A program made the translations under genes and the position numbers. From Gammaproteobacteria bacterium (GTDB lineage: Bacteria; Pseudomonadota; Gammaproteobacteria; Xanthomonadales; SZUA-36): a stretch of 64,000 nucleotides of DNA. The notes below the pieces were generated by a model. That model was not told where the DNA came from. It saw nothing but the letters and a program-made list of their open reading frames with translations, and searched no databases. Of this stretch, positions 36,248-45,086 are shown in pieces. The stretch's first letter is position 1. Each line of letters starts with the position of its first letter. The stretch covers positions 19,858 to 83,857 of the forward strand of contig JAJRRA010000007.1 in assembly GCA_024279945.1 (NCBI GenBank), read 5' to 3'.

Positions 36248-37230
36248 TGCATACACTTTTTCATCGACTCGCCGTTATCGCTTCAATCATCGCCTTTTGT
36301 GTGATTGTTCTTGGCGCCTTTGTGCGTCTCTCAGATGCAGGTCTCGGGTGCCCGGACTGGCCAGGGTGTTACGGACATTTGTCCTGGCCAATAGAAGCAC
36401 ACGCAGTGGAAAAAGCCAACCTGGCTTTTCCCGAACGGCCCGTGGAAAGTCACAAGGCATGGAAAGAAATGGTGCATCGCTACCTGGCCGGTTCACTGGT
36501 GATACTGGTACTCGTGCTCAACTTCATATCATGGAGACCTGAAAACCGCCGCGCCGGATTCCGGCTGCTGAGCGCTATTTTGCTCGCCCTGATTCTTTTT
36601 CAGGCGGCACTGGGTATGTGGACCGTAACTCTGAAACTGTGGCCCATTGTGGTCATGGGTCACTTGATGGGCGGCCTTGCCACATTCAGCATGCTGCTAT
36701 GGCTCGCGTACCGTAGTGGATCAGCCGCACCAAACCGCTCATTGATGCAGATCCGACCGCTGATTATTACCGGTTTGTTAGCGCTGGTCATACAACTGGC
36801 CCTGGGCGGCTGGACCAGCGCGACCTATTCAGCACTTGCATGCCCGGATTTTCCGACCTGCCACGGCGTGATGTGGCCGGATGCAAACTTTACTGAAGGT
36901 TTTGCTTTGTGGCGTGAAATCGGTGTTGACTATGAAGGTGGAGTACTTGACCTTCCCTCGCGGATAGCCATCCACATCACTCATAGAACGGGAGCCCTGC
37001 TGGTCTTTATCATTCTGGGGTGGCTCACGTTCAAAATGTTGCGAAATTTCCAGACTCAGTCTGCCGGATACGTGCTGGGCACTCTTTTAGTGGCGCAGAT
37101 TACACTGGGTATACTGAACATCCTGCTCTATCTGCCACTACCTAATGCAGTGGCCCACAACGGGGTCGGCGCATTGCTGCTTGCCATGATGATCTGGCTA
37201 TTGCACCGTTCGACACCCAGGAAGGCCTGA
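36247..37230 (+). CDS. ctaA: Heme A synthase (COX15/CtaA)
   Basis: Eight-helix membrane enzyme of 327 residues that oxidises the C8 methyl of heme O to give heme A. The heme-binding histidines are visible in [30 protein letters not shown] and [13 protein letters not shown]. The N-terminal signature [21 protein letters not shown] is present (seen as [16 protein letters not shown]), and its internal repeat [12 protein letters not shown] supplies the second cysteine pair. The start overlaps the previous stop, and ctaB follows by four bases, so heme B to O to A conversion is encoded together. Confidence 0.97.
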   Translation: MHTLFHRLAVIASIIAFCVIVLGAFVRLSDAGLGCPDWPGCYGHLSWPIEAHAVEKANLAFPERPVESHKAWKEMVHRYLAGSLVILVLVLNFISWRPENRRAGFRLLSAILLALILFQAALGMWTVTLKLWPIVVMGHLMGGLATFSMLLWLAYRSGSAAPNRSLMQIRPLIITGLLALVIQLALGGWTSATYSALACPDFPTCHGVMWPDANFTEGFALWREIGVDYEGGVLDLPSRIAIHITHRTGALLVFIILGWLTFKMLRNFQTQSAGYVLGTLLVAQITLGILNILLYLPLPNAVAHNGVGALLLAMMIWLLHRSTPRKA

Positions 37231-37234
37231 ACTG

Positions 37235-38110
37235 ATGGCATTTTCTGTTGGTCGTTACTTCGAGTTGTGCAAACCGAGGGTTGTCTACCTCATTGTATTT
37301 ACCGCAGTCGTTGGAATGTTTCTTGCCGGGCCGGGCTGGCCACCATTGAATGCCCTGATCGCCGGTACGCTGGGGATTGCTCTTGCCGCTTCTTCTGCGG
37401 CTGCAATCAACCACTTGCTGGACCAGAGAATAGATGCGGTGATGGCCCGTACCCGTGACCGACCGTTACCGTCAGGTCAACTGGGTATTCATCAGGTACT
37501 GTGGTTTGCACTTACGCTCTGTGTCATTTCCATGACCTTGCTCTTTGTCTGGGTAAATTCCCTGACCGCAGTGCTGACATTTATCTCCCTGATTGGCTAC
37601 GCCATCATCTATACCCTGTGGCTGAAGCGTGCCACTCCGCAAAATATCGTTATCGGCGGTGCCGCTGGCGCTGCGCCACCTGTGCTGGGCTGGACGGCGG
37701 TAACCGGATCAATCGCCCCCGGCGCCCTGATCCTATTCCTGATCATCTATGCCTGGACGCCTCCTCATTTCTGGGCGCTTGCGATCCATCGCCGGCATGA
37801 CTATGCAGCGGTGGACATACCCATGCTGCCGGTTACTCACGGCGTAAAATTTACCCGATGGCATATCCTGTTCTACACCATCCTGCTGATTATCGTCACC
37901 ATCCTGCCTTACCTGACCGGCATGAGCGGACTCCTGTACCTGTCTGGTGTGAGTGTTCTGAACATCGGTTTTCTCTGGTATGTCCTGCGTATGATGAGAG
38001 GTAAAGACGACAGCCTGCCCATGCAAACTTTCGGCTACTCCATCATTTACCTGATGCTGCTTTTCGTCTTCCTCCTGGTCGATCATTACCTGCATTTCAT
38101 CATCTATTGA
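37235..38110 (+). CDS. ctaB: Protoheme IX farnesyltransferase (heme O synthase)
   Basis: UbiA-superfamily membrane prenyltransferase of 291 residues that attaches farnesyl to heme B, making heme O. The Mg-diphosphate motifs are [19 protein letters not shown] (given here in full as one 19-residue stretch) and the second DxxxD-like region near [33 protein letters not shown] starts the first helix. GGAAGG precedes the ATG at good spacing. Its substrate farnesyl diphosphate comes from IspA. Last gene of the cox cluster. Confidence 0.97.
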   Translation: MAFSVGRYFELCKPRVVYLIVFTAVVGMFLAGPGWPPLNALIAGTLGIALAASSAAAINHLLDQRIDAVMARTRDRPLPSGQLGIHQVLWFALTLCVISMTLLFVWVNSLTAVLTFISLIGYAIIYTLWLKRATPQNIVIGGAAGAAPPVLGWTAVTGSIAPGALILFLIIYAWTPPHFWALAIHRRHDYAAVDIPMLPVTHGVKFTRWHILFYTILLIIVTILPYLTGMSGLLYLSGVSVLNIGFLWYVLRMMRGKDDSLPMQTFGYSIIYLMLLFVFLLVDHYLHFIIY

Positions 38111-38313
38111 TCGACAGCAATCAGCGCTAACATGGACCAGATGAATCGCGACAACGTGGGGCCAGTGTCCGTTTCCCTGACCTGCATAACCATGCAATGG
38201 TGGGCACACAGATATTCTGACGGAAGCGGCAAAATTTTAGGATAAATTGGGTGAAAAGCCGGGAAAACAGGTTGGTAGATAAACTTTGATTCCTTGAAAA
38301 AGAACTTTTATCC

Positions 38314-38319
38314 TATACT
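38314..38319 (+). promoter_or_regulatory. Possible -10 element for the PAAR cassette
   Basis: TATACT lies about 47 bp upstream of the small gene that opens the cassette, in an AT-richer stretch. A TTGAAA is present upstream but with only 14 bp between them, and TTCCTT at 18 bp is a poor -35, so the promoter call is tentative. Confidence 0.3.
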
Positions 38320-38365
38320 CAGGGTGGCTTGGTAACGATTAACTGACAAAAGGTGCACTGGTTTG

Positions 38366-38554
38366 ATGATGGAGGATCGCTGGAAAAAAGTTTTTTCTGA
38401 AAGAGCCTGTGACATTATTGACTCCAATGATCTTGCCCCGGCTTCACTGGAGCTATTGACTTCTGAAATGCGGCTTGAGCCATATGTCCGTAAGCTTTCC
38501 ACGGCATTCAAAGAGGAAAATCTTCCGGTGGCGGATAACCGTCGAAACTCATGA
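38366..38554 (+). CDS. Small protein coupled to the PAAR effector
   Basis: A 62-residue, probably helical cytosolic protein with no family that I recognise (motif-like stretch DRWKKVFSERACDIIDSNDL, then RLEPYVRKLSTAFKEEN). Its stop overlaps the effector start as ATGA, so the two are translationally coupled. In type VI loci, a small gene directly upstream of a PAAR effector may encode an adaptor or chaperone; that role is an inference from position only. ATG codons at 38366 and 38369 are both possible starts, with AAAGGTG upstream at long spacing. Confidence 0.6.
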   Translation: MMEDRWKKVFSERACDIIDSNDLAPASLELLTSEMRLEPYVRKLSTAFKEENLPVADNRRNS

Positions 38555-39537
38555 GCCGTCCCGCTGCAAGAATAGGCGACAGTACGGCACATGGTGGCGT
38601 TATAACACTCGGATGCCCGACCGTTCTGATCGGAGGTAGTCCCGCCTCCCGCGTCTCCGATATGCACACCTGTCCCATGGTGACGCCCGCCGTTCCCCCC
38701 GTCCCTCATGTCGGCGGCCCAATCATTCCGCCCTGTTCGCCAACTGTGTTGGTTGGCGGTATGCCGCAGGCGGCAATGGGCGATATGGCTATTTGTGTCG
38801 GACCGCCCGATGTGATCGTCAAGGGAGAGCCTACGGTTCTGATCGGTGCCGTGGGTGGCGCAGGCGGTGGTGCAGGCGGTGGTGGCCTGGCTGGTGCGAT
38901 AGGAGGAATTGCAGGCGCCGTTATGGCAGCGATTTCACCACCTTATCCAAAAGCCGTTCTTCAGGAGGATGGCTCCGTTGTCACTGAGTATTCTAAAGGC
39001 ATTGTCATTGAAGGAACGCCGGAATATCAGGCCAAGGTCACGGCTGCACTGGATCGCCTGAATCAGACTGCAACGGGTAAAGGCCTGATTGAATCTATCG
39101 ACGACTCAGGCAAAAAAGTGACCATTAGTTCACCGGCTCCGGGCAAGGGAAATACAGAGGTCGCGGCCAATTGGGATGATGGACTTTATGATTTCACCAA
39201 AAATAAACCCGGGCCCGGATCAGACAGCACGGTCAGTTTCAATCCGGATCGCAACAAGATCAACGGTGAAGATTGGATGACCCGTGATCCGGCAATCGGT
39301 CTTGGGCACGAATTGATTCATGCGAACAACGATGCAAATGGTACGACTGATGGTCGAAACAGCGTTACGTATAAAGGCGCAGATAACAAAAATTACTCGG
39401 CACCAGGATATGAGCTACAGGCCGTTGGGCTTGGCCCATATAAAAACGAACCTCACACCGAAAACAAGCTTCGTAAGGATTTCGATGATGGTGGTGTCTC
39501 AACGGAAGGCGGTGAAAAACAGAGGCCACGCTATTGA
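38551..39537 (+). CDS. PAAR-domain type VI effector with M91-like zinc metallopeptidase domain
   Basis: A 328-residue protein. Residues 1-98 are a PAAR domain: PAARIGDSTAHGG, VLIGGSPASRVSDMHTCP and VLVGGMPQAAMGD are the repeated beta elements that form the spike tip. A glycine/alanine-rich linker or membrane-active segment follows (about 99-128). The C-terminal region has a zinc metallopeptidase signature GHELIHA with H253-E254-L-I-H257, and its context NDANGTTDG resembles the M91 (NleD/HopH-like) peptidases. The protein would ride on a VgrG spike and cleave a target in a neighbouring cell. No VgrG, Hcp or sheath genes are in the window, so it is an orphan cargo. There is no signal peptide. 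Confidence 0.82.
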   Translation: MSRPAARIGDSTAHGGVITLGCPTVLIGGSPASRVSDMHTCPMVTPAVPPVPHVGGPIIPPCSPTVLVGGMPQAAMGDMAICVGPPDVIVKGEPTVLIGAVGGAGGGAGGGGLAGAIGGIAGAVMAAISPPYPKAVLQEDGSVVTEYSKGIVIEGTPEYQAKVTAALDRLNQTATGKGLIESIDDSGKKVTISSPAPGKGNTEVAANWDDGLYDFTKNKPGPGSDSTVSFNPDRNKINGEDWMTRDPAIGLGHELIHANNDANGTTDGRNSVTYKGADNKNYSAPGYELQAVGLGPYKNEPHTENKLRKDFDDGGVSTEGGEKQRPRY

Positions 39538-39633
39538 TAACTCCGTTTTCTCAAGCACTTTTCGGATGCCGGGGCCAGCATGTGTAACAATGACCAATTG
39601 TTCACTCCAAAGATTTGATGTTGAGGTGTAGTC

Positions 39634-40203
39634 ATGCTTGTTGCAAAAATTGTAATTATCGCAGCGACAACGCTCTCGATTGAATTTTCCGTTAATAACA
39701 CCAGTAATGAGCGGATATACGTATTTGATCGAGTGTTTGAGCGTACTTCCGAGGGTGAACCCATTGTCAATCTGGAACTGGCGTATCGGTCACTTGGCGA
39801 TGATGGGGTTTTGCTGGTCGAAAAGGCCATGCAAAAAATTCCTGCTGGAATCAAAGCGGAGATTGCGGAGATTCCCTATCTCACTGCCCTGGAACCCGCG
39901 CAGGTTTTGAACGGGAAAATCATGCTCAAACTACCCATCCGTGAGTTTCATGCCTACTTGTCGGCACCGCAAGGCCCCAATAATCTTCCGGTTAAGCGAG
40001 TGCTGCTTCGCATCGGCTATTTGCGCGCCGGCGACATTAAGCCTGACATGGCCGTAATCATGCCGGATCCGCACGGCCAGGCTAATATTTTTGCGGCTCA
40101 TTACGGATTTGCCCTCGAATTACAGCGATTCTTTGAAGCAGACCTGGGTCGTCCACCGGAAAATATATATGTCACGAGGGAACAGGACAATACCGGTGAC
40201 TGA
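39634..40203 (+). CDS. Hypothetical protein, candidate immunity protein for the PAAR effector
   Basis: A 189-residue protein that I do not recognise. The N-terminus (MLVAKIVIIAATTLSI) is hydrophobic but short, so periplasmic export is uncertain. The rest looks beta-rich (NERIYVFDRVFERT, IVNLELAYRSLGDDGVLLVE) and ends in an acidic, hydrophilic tail. The location, 96 bp after a toxin-type gene on the same strand, is where immunity genes are found, and that is the only basis for the proposal. TTGAGGTGTAGTC precedes the ATG, giving a fair ribosome binding site. Confidence 0.6.
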   Translation: MLVAKIVIIAATTLSIEFSVNNTSNERIYVFDRVFERTSEGEPIVNLELAYRSLGDDGVLLVEKAMQKIPAGIKAEIAEIPYLTALEPAQVLNGKIMLKLPIREFHAYLSAPQGPNNLPVKRVLLRIGYLRAGDIKPDMAVIMPDPHGQANIFAAHYGFALELQRFFEADLGRPPENIYVTREQDNTGD

Positions 40204-40229
40204 TGACGCGACGGACGGGGCGCTGATTA

Positions 40230-40345
40230 TCAGTTGTCCGCTTTCCTGGGCATCAGAAACCCAAGCACAAAGGCCACCAGAAACAGGGCCGGTATGTCCC
40301 CATGATCAAATGATGAAATTTACCCAGTTCCCCACAGCATGAGTG
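40230..40345 (-). pseudogene. Possible remnant of a small membrane-protein C-terminus
   Basis: On the minus strand, one frame reads HGDIPALFLVAFVLGFLMPRKADN before a stop, like a last transmembrane helix with a basic end. Just upstream the sense-looking sequence continues only in another frame (AVGNWVNFII), so a one-base deletion is suggested. No start or family can be assigned. It lies between the candidate immunity gene and the methyltransferase fragment, within a 705-bp stretch of apparent gene debris. Confidence 0.3.
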
Positions 40346-40374
40346 ACTGCAGGCCAGCCGGAGGCGGCACGTAG

Positions 40375-40497
40375 CTACCCAGAATTCTGGCCGGCGCGAA
40401 TGTCCATGGCTTCCGTTAAATTCTGCCCCACGATCTGCAGGGTTGCACCAATCCGGGCATAGTCGGGCGCGACGTCTGCTTCACGGGATTTATTCAT
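40375..40497 (-). pseudogene. Truncated SAM-dependent methyltransferase (N-terminal fragment)
   Basis: The 40-residue frame contains DYARIGATLQIVGQNLTEA followed by MDIRAGQNSG and a stop. The pattern Y-x2-I-(G)-x-T-LQI-x-G-x2-L-x-EA-x-DLRAGQ is the start of class I methyltransferases whose next motif is VLDVAAGNG; here the sequence ends exactly where the SAM-binding motif should begin. It is therefore a 5' remnant of a lost gene rather than a functional protein. Confidence 0.5.
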
Positions 40498-40622
40498 AGT
40501 TTTAGCTGCTGTTTGGTGTGATGACCATTCCAGAATGTCGACCGGGAGTATGCTTGAGGCTGACGTGAAGATCATATGAAGATTGTGATTGACCCTGTTA
40601 AGCGCGTCCTTAGGATACAAGC

Positions 40623-40850
40623 ATGCAATGTACCTTGAACAAATTTGAACTGGATACCTGCCTGTTTGAGCTACGGCTTGGCAATGAACCGATACCAATA
40701 GAACCTCAAACCGACAACGTTCTGACCTATTTGCTCAAACACCGGTATCGGGTCGTGAGCAAACAGGAATTGCTTGAGCAACTATGGCCCGGGCGCATTG
40801 GTCGTGTAAATGGCCTTGCGGACCATATGCACGATACAGAGCTGGATTAG
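40623..40850 (+). pseudogene. Truncated winged-helix (CadC/OmpR-type) regulator fragment
   Basis: A 75-residue frame whose first 58 residues match the Trans_reg_C winged-helix domain found at the N-terminus of CadC-like and adenylate-cyclase-like regulators: FELDTCLFELRLGNEPIPIEP, LLKHRYRVVSKQELLEQLWPGR, each shown in part. The recognition helix and the C-terminal beta hairpin are replaced by unrelated residues (GLADHMHDTELD) and a stop. It probably cannot bind DNA. It is part of the decayed stretch before yjbQ. Confidence 0.5.
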
Positions 40851-40908
40851 TTGACTTCAAGAGATACATTGCTTACAAAGGGACAAGCAGCGGTACTGTC
40901 CATACAAA

Positions 40909-41325
40909 ATGCAGCAAATCACTCACGCCTTTAACACCAACACAGACGGTCCGGGTCTTTATGAAATCACCACACCGGTCGTAAATTGGTGCCAAAAGCA
41001 AGGCATGAAGGATGGCCTGCTCACCCTGTTTATCCAACACACTTCGGCATCGCTGACCATTCAGGAAAATGCCGATCCGGACGTGTGTCGCGATCTGCAG
41101 GATTTTTTCTCCCGTATCGCGCCCCAGGACGCTTCTTACCGGCACGCCGCTGAGGGGCCCGACGATATGCCGGCCCATATCAAAACCGCCCTGACACAAA
41201 CGCAACTTACGATCCCGCTTCGTCAAGGCCGGCTGGCTTTGGGCAGGTGGCAGGGAATATATGTGTTTGAGCATCGGGATCGCCGGCACAGGCGCCGGGT
41301 TGTTATGCATTTGTTAGGTGATTGA
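40909..41325 (+). CDS. YjbQ family protein (UPF0047)
   Basis: A 138-residue member of the YjbQ/UPF0047 family. Conserved features are LTLFIQHTSASLTIQENADPDV (seen as FIQHTSASLTIQENADPDV), DMPAHIKTALT and the C-terminal LGRWQGIYVFEHRDRRHRR, which contribute the histidines and acids of the putative active site. E. coli YjbQ has a weak thiamine-phosphate synthase activity, whose physiological meaning is unclear. The ribosome binding site is poor. It follows the debris region and is 187 bp upstream of gcvP. Confidence 0.9.
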   Translation: MQQITHAFNTNTDGPGLYEITTPVVNWCQKQGMKDGLLTLFIQHTSASLTIQENADPDVCRDLQDFFSRIAPQDASYRHAAEGPDDMPAHIKTALTQTQLTIPLRQGRLALGRWQGIYVFEHRDRRHRRRVVMHLLGD

Positions 41326-41385
41326 GCTGGTCCCTCTAGTTTCTTTTTTCACACCTTTGTCCTCTTGTGTGGTTCACGGATATAG

Positions 41386-41523
41386 ATGTCCATGAGTAAA
41401 ACCGGGAAAGGGAAGGAGGAAAACAAACCGGATCTGAGCGATAATTACATTCTCATTGCGGGGTTCCCTGGTCGCTTACACATAAATTATTGCCCGCCGG
41501 AGCAGGACATAAATGAAACATAA
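41386..41523 (+). CDS. Possible 45-residue upstream reading frame overlapping gcvP
   Basis: A short frame ([17 protein letters not shown] and on) fills the space between yjbQ and gcvP and ends 11 bases inside gcvP, so translation of one could influence the other. The product is hydrophilic at the start and unlike anything I know. There is no strong ribosome binding site before its ATG. It may be noise; it is listed because of the overlap. Confidence 0.25.
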   Translation: MSMSKTGKGKEENKPDLSDNYILIAGFPGRLHINYCPPEQDINET

Positions 41524-44413
41524 CAAACCCCCGCAGATTGAGGACTCACCACTGGCAAAGCTCGAAGATCGTGGTGAGTTTGTGATGCAACACATCGGAC
41601 CGCGTGCGGAGCACATTCAGATCATGCTGGAGGCAATCGATGTGTCGTCACTGGACGAATTGATTAGCACCACCCTTCCGCCGTCTATTCAACTGGATGA
41701 GCCACTGGATTTACCCCTGCCCCGCAGCGAAAGGGAGACCCTTGAGCGACTGCGGGAAATGGCCGCAATGCACACGGTTCAGCACAGCATGATCGGCATG
41801 GGTTACCACGATACCATCTTGCCTGCCGTCATCCAGCGGAATGTACTTGAAAACCCGGGCTGGTATACCGCCTACACACCTTACCAGGCCGAAATATCGC
41901 AGGGCCGGCTCGAAGCATTGCTGGTTTTTCAACAAATGATCAGCGATCTGACCGCTATGCCCATTGCCAATGCTTCTTTACTGGATGAGGCAACAGCAGC
42001 GGCGGAAGCCATGACGATGTTGCAGCGGGTTAACCGAAAAACCAGATCGCTGCGGTTTTTGCTGGATGAAAAAGTTTTGCCGCAAACCCGCGATGTGGTC
42101 GAAAACCGTGCACGCTATTTTGGCATCGAAATTGTTGTCGGCAATCCTGACCTGGAAATATCCAGAGGCGAGTTTTTCGGTATCTTGCTGCAATACCCCG
42201 GACTGAACGGTGAGATTGCTGATTACCGCGAACTGATTTCCCGTGCGCATGAAAGCGGTGCGCTGGTTAGTGTAGCGGCCGACCTGATGAGCCTGGTATT
42301 GTTGACGCCACCGGGTGAGATGGATGCTGATGTTGTCCTGGGCTCTGCTCAGCGTTTTGGTGTACCGATGGGATTTGGCGGTCCACACGCTGCATATTTC
42401 GCCACCCGCGATGCGTACAAGCGCGCCCTGCCGGGACGCATCATCGGTGTTTCACAGGATAGCCAGGGACGCCCTGCCCTGCGCATGGCGCTGCAAACCC
42501 GGGAGCAACACATACGCCGCGACAAGGCGACCAGCAATATTTGCACGGCCCAGGCATTGCTGGCCGTGATCAACGGGCTATATGGCGTCTGGCATGGAGC
42601 AGAAAGACTGAAAAAAATTGCAGTACGAATCCACCGGCTCACCTGTTTACTGGCCGAAGGCCTGAAATCAATGGGTTATGAGCCCCTGGCTGATAGCTGG
42701 TTTGACACCCTGACTTTTGAACTGGATGCCCACGATGCCGACCGGATCTGCCGAAGTGCCCTGGAAGCAGGAATCAACCTCAGGCGCCAGGGCAGGACCG
42801 TGCTGGGAATGAGTGTGAATGAGAAAACCACACGCGATCATGTAACGGCCCTTTTCCAGGCGTTCAGCGGGAAAGAAGAAGCCGAAACGGTACTGGATAT
42901 CGATCGACGTCTGGCGGCTGACTACTCAGCGATTCCACAAACACTGCAGCGTGAGAGCGACTTTCTTCAGCACCCGGTGTTCTGCAATTACCATTCTGAA
43001 ACAGAAATGCTGCGTTACCTGAAACGGCTGGAAAACAAGGACCTGTCGCTGACCCATGCGATGATTTCCCTGGGGTCCTGCACCATGAAGCTGAATGCCA
43101 CCACGGAAATGATTCCGATCACCTGGCCGGAATTCAGTGACATTCATCCTTTCGCGCCTCCTGAACAAACCAGGGGCTACCAGCGACTGCTGCAGGAACT
43201 CCAGCAGATGCTGATCTCCTGCACGGGATACGATGCCGTCTCCCTCCAGCCCAATGCCGGATCTCAGGGTGAGTATTCCGGTCTGCTGGCCATCAAGGCC
43301 TGGCATGAATCCCGTGGCGAATCAGAGCGAAACATCTGCCTTATCCCGTCATCAGCACATGGTACCAACCCCGCCAGCGCGGCCATGGCCGGACTAAAAA
43401 TCATCGTGGTTAAATGCGACCAACAGGGCAACGTAGAGCTTTCAGACTTACGCGAAAAAGCAGCAAGCCATTCCATAAACCTGGCCGCACTGATGATCAC
43501 CTACCCGTCCACGCACGGTGTGTTTGAGGAAGGTATCACAGAGATCTGCGATGTAATTCATGAGCACGGCGGACAGGTTTACCTGGATGGCGCCAACCTC
43601 AACGCCCTGGTGGGCTGTGCCGCTCCGGGGAAGTTCGGCGCGGATGTATCACATCTGAACCTGCACAAGACTTTTTGTATTCCACATGGGGGCGGCGGCC
43701 CTGGCGTGGGTCCGATGTGTGTCGGCAAGCACCTGCAGCCCTTTCTTCCAGGCCACAGTATCGTGTCAATGCATGGAGATTTTGCAAACAATCAGGCGAT
43801 CTCAGCAGCCCCGTGGGGCAGCGCCGGTATTTTGCCCATCTCCTGGGCCTACATCGCCATGATGGGGCCGGATGGCATGAAAATGGCTACTCAAGTAGCC
43901 ATTCTGAGCGCCAACTACATTGCCAATCGCCTTGCTGATGCATTCCCCATCCTGTATACCGGTCGTAATGGTCGCGTAGCGCATGAATGCATTGTCGATC
44001 TGAGGCCGTTCGAGGAGTCCTGCGGCATCAGCGAGGAGGACGTGGCGAAACGCCTGATCGACTACGGCTTCCATTCACCTACCATGTCTTTCCCCGTACC
44101 CGGCACCTTGATGATCGAGCCAACGGAAAGCGAGTCTCTGACGGAAATCAACCGCTTTTGCGAAGCGATGTTATCTATTCGCGAAGAAATCCGCGCCGTC
44201 GAACAAGGTGAATCCGATGCCGAAGACAACCCGCTAAAAAACGCCCCTCACCCGGTAGAAGACCTGGCTGGAAACTGGGCTCATGGGTACGACCGTGAAC
44301 AGGCGGTATATCCGGTCAAGGGACTGCGCCTGAACAAGTTCTGGGCACCCGTCAGCCGGATTGACAATGTCTTCGGCGATCGTAACCTGGTGTGCTCCCT
44401 GCCATCGCCTTAA
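41513..44413 (+). CDS. gcvP: Glycine dehydrogenase (decarboxylating), P protein
   Basis: PLP enzyme of the glycine cleavage system; it decarboxylates glycine and passes the aminomethyl group to lipoyl-GcvH. The 966-residue product is the fused alpha-beta form. Visible: [13 protein letters not shown] at the N-terminus, [15 protein letters not shown], the glycine-rich [29 protein letters not shown], and the PLP lysine K719 in [19 protein letters not shown] (given in part). The start follows AGGAC. Neither gcvT nor gcvH lies beside it, so the other components must be encoded elsewhere. An inverted repeat (ACCCTG/CAGGGT) lies right after the stop. Confidence 0.97.
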   Translation: MKHNKPPQIEDSPLAKLEDRGEFVMQHIGPRAEHIQIMLEAIDVSSLDELISTTLPPSIQLDEPLDLPLPRSERETLERLREMAAMHTVQHSMIGMGYHDTILPAVIQRNVLENPGWYTAYTPYQAEISQGRLEALLVFQQMISDLTAMPIANASLLDEATAAAEAMTMLQRVNRKTRSLRFLLDEKVLPQTRDVVENRARYFGIEIVVGNPDLEISRGEFFGILLQYPGLNGEIADYRELISRAHESGALVSVAADLMSLVLLTPPGEMDADVVLGSAQRFGVPMGFGGPHAAYFATRDAYKRALPGRIIGVSQDSQGRPALRMALQTREQHIRRDKATSNICTAQALLAVINGLYGVWHGAERLKKIAVRIHRLTCLLAEGLKSMGYEPLADSWFDTLTFELDAHDADRICRSALEAGINLRRQGRTVLGMSVNEKTTRDHVTALFQAFSGKEEAETVLDIDRRLAADYSAIPQTLQRESDFLQHPVFCNYHSETEMLRYLKRLENKDLSLTHAMISLGSCTMKLNATTEMIPITWPEFSDIHPFAPPEQTRGYQRLLQELQQMLISCTGYDAVSLQPNAGSQGEYSGLLAIKAWHESRGESERNICLIPSSAHGTNPASAAMAGLKIIVVKCDQQGNVELSDLREKAASHSINLAALMITYPSTHGVFEEGITEICDVIHEHGGQVYLDGANLNALVGCAAPGKFGADVSHLNLHKTFCIPHGGGGPGVGPMCVGKHLQPFLPGHSIVSMHGDFANNQAISAAPWGSAGILPISWAYIAMMGPDGMKMATQVAILSANYIANRLADAFPILYTGRNGRVAHECIVDLRPFEESCGISEEDVAKRLIDYGFHSPTMSFPVPGTLMIEPTESESLTEINRFCEAMLSIREEIRAVEQGESDAEDNPLKNAPHPVEDLAGNWAHGYDREQAVYPVKGLRLNKFWAPVSRIDNVFGDRNLVCSLPSP

Positions 44414-44441
44414 CCCTGGAATCATCCTTCCGGGTCAGGGT
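44413..44441 (+). repeat. Inverted repeat after gcvP
   Basis: ACCCTG and CAGGGT pair across 17 bases directly after the gcvP stop codon. There is no T run, so it is at best a weak terminator or mRNA-stabilising stem. Confidence 0.3.
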
Positions 44442-44584
44442 AGCTCAGCCACCCCTTCCTGGCTCGGACCTTGACAGGCAGGCCCCGGGAAATCTGGACA
44501 GCGCTATAAGTTGTTTCTTTGTTCACTATTGGCAATTTTTAGACTATATTAAACAGACAAGTCACCTTTAAAAGCCTTCTTGCC

Positions 44585-45058
44585 ATGAAAAAATTATTCA
44601 TTCTGATTTTTCTTCTTGCCACTTCAACCGCTTTTAGCCAGGAAAATGGATCAGCAACATTCAATGCCCTCCGTGATGCAATCATACCTTCCATTCCAGG
44701 AACTTTTTTAGTCAATTCAGAGCGCACCACAGATAGCAGGTGTTCCTACAAACTTGTATTTGATAAAGACGGATCTGAACTCAACAGATTGATTTACCCC
44801 CTGGACCCGGGCAGCAAAGATTTTTCTGAAATGGATGTAGCACTGGGCGGTAAGCCCTATACCTGGAAAGACAGAAAAACGTTATTCGCAGATGGTTCTC
44901 AAACAGGGATGTCCGGGATAGATGTAATCCTCAAAAATAGTGCGGGTAAATTTTCTGTTTTTCATCGTGTTTTCGATGGTTCGAAGCCTATGAACAGAAA
45001 AGAGCTGGAACAATTACTTGCTAAAATTTCATTTGACCAGTTGGAAAACATACAATAA
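44585..45058 (+). CDS. Secreted hypothetical protein
   Basis: A 157-residue protein with a clear signal peptide (KKLFILIFLLATSTAFSQ) and no family that I recognise. The mature part has no lipobox. Its single cysteine lies in SRCSYKLVFDKDG, and the sequence alternates short strands and charged loops. An AT-rich upstream segment with TATATT 44 bp before the start is a likely -10. It is isolated between gcvP and the convergent lysC-lysA gene. Confidence 0.65.
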   Translation: MKKLFILIFLLATSTAFSQENGSATFNALRDAIIPSIPGTFLVNSERTTDSRCSYKLVFDKDGSELNRLIYPLDPGSKDFSEMDVALGGKPYTWKDRKTLFADGSQTGMSGIDVILKNSAGKFSVFHRVFDGSKPMNRKELEQLLAKISFDQLENIQ

Positions 45059-45086
45059 TTCCAACTTATTTCTCTGAGAAGGCCTG

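Noticed and set aside
40091..40342. 83-codon plus-strand frame after the candidate immunity gene
   Set aside because: It begins inside that gene in a different frame and shows no domain or binding site.
41326..41512. Glycine riboswitch upstream of gcvP
   Set aside because: No tandem aptamer core or conserved GGAGAG-type pattern with paired helices could be found; the GGAAGGAGGA string is a lone purine run.
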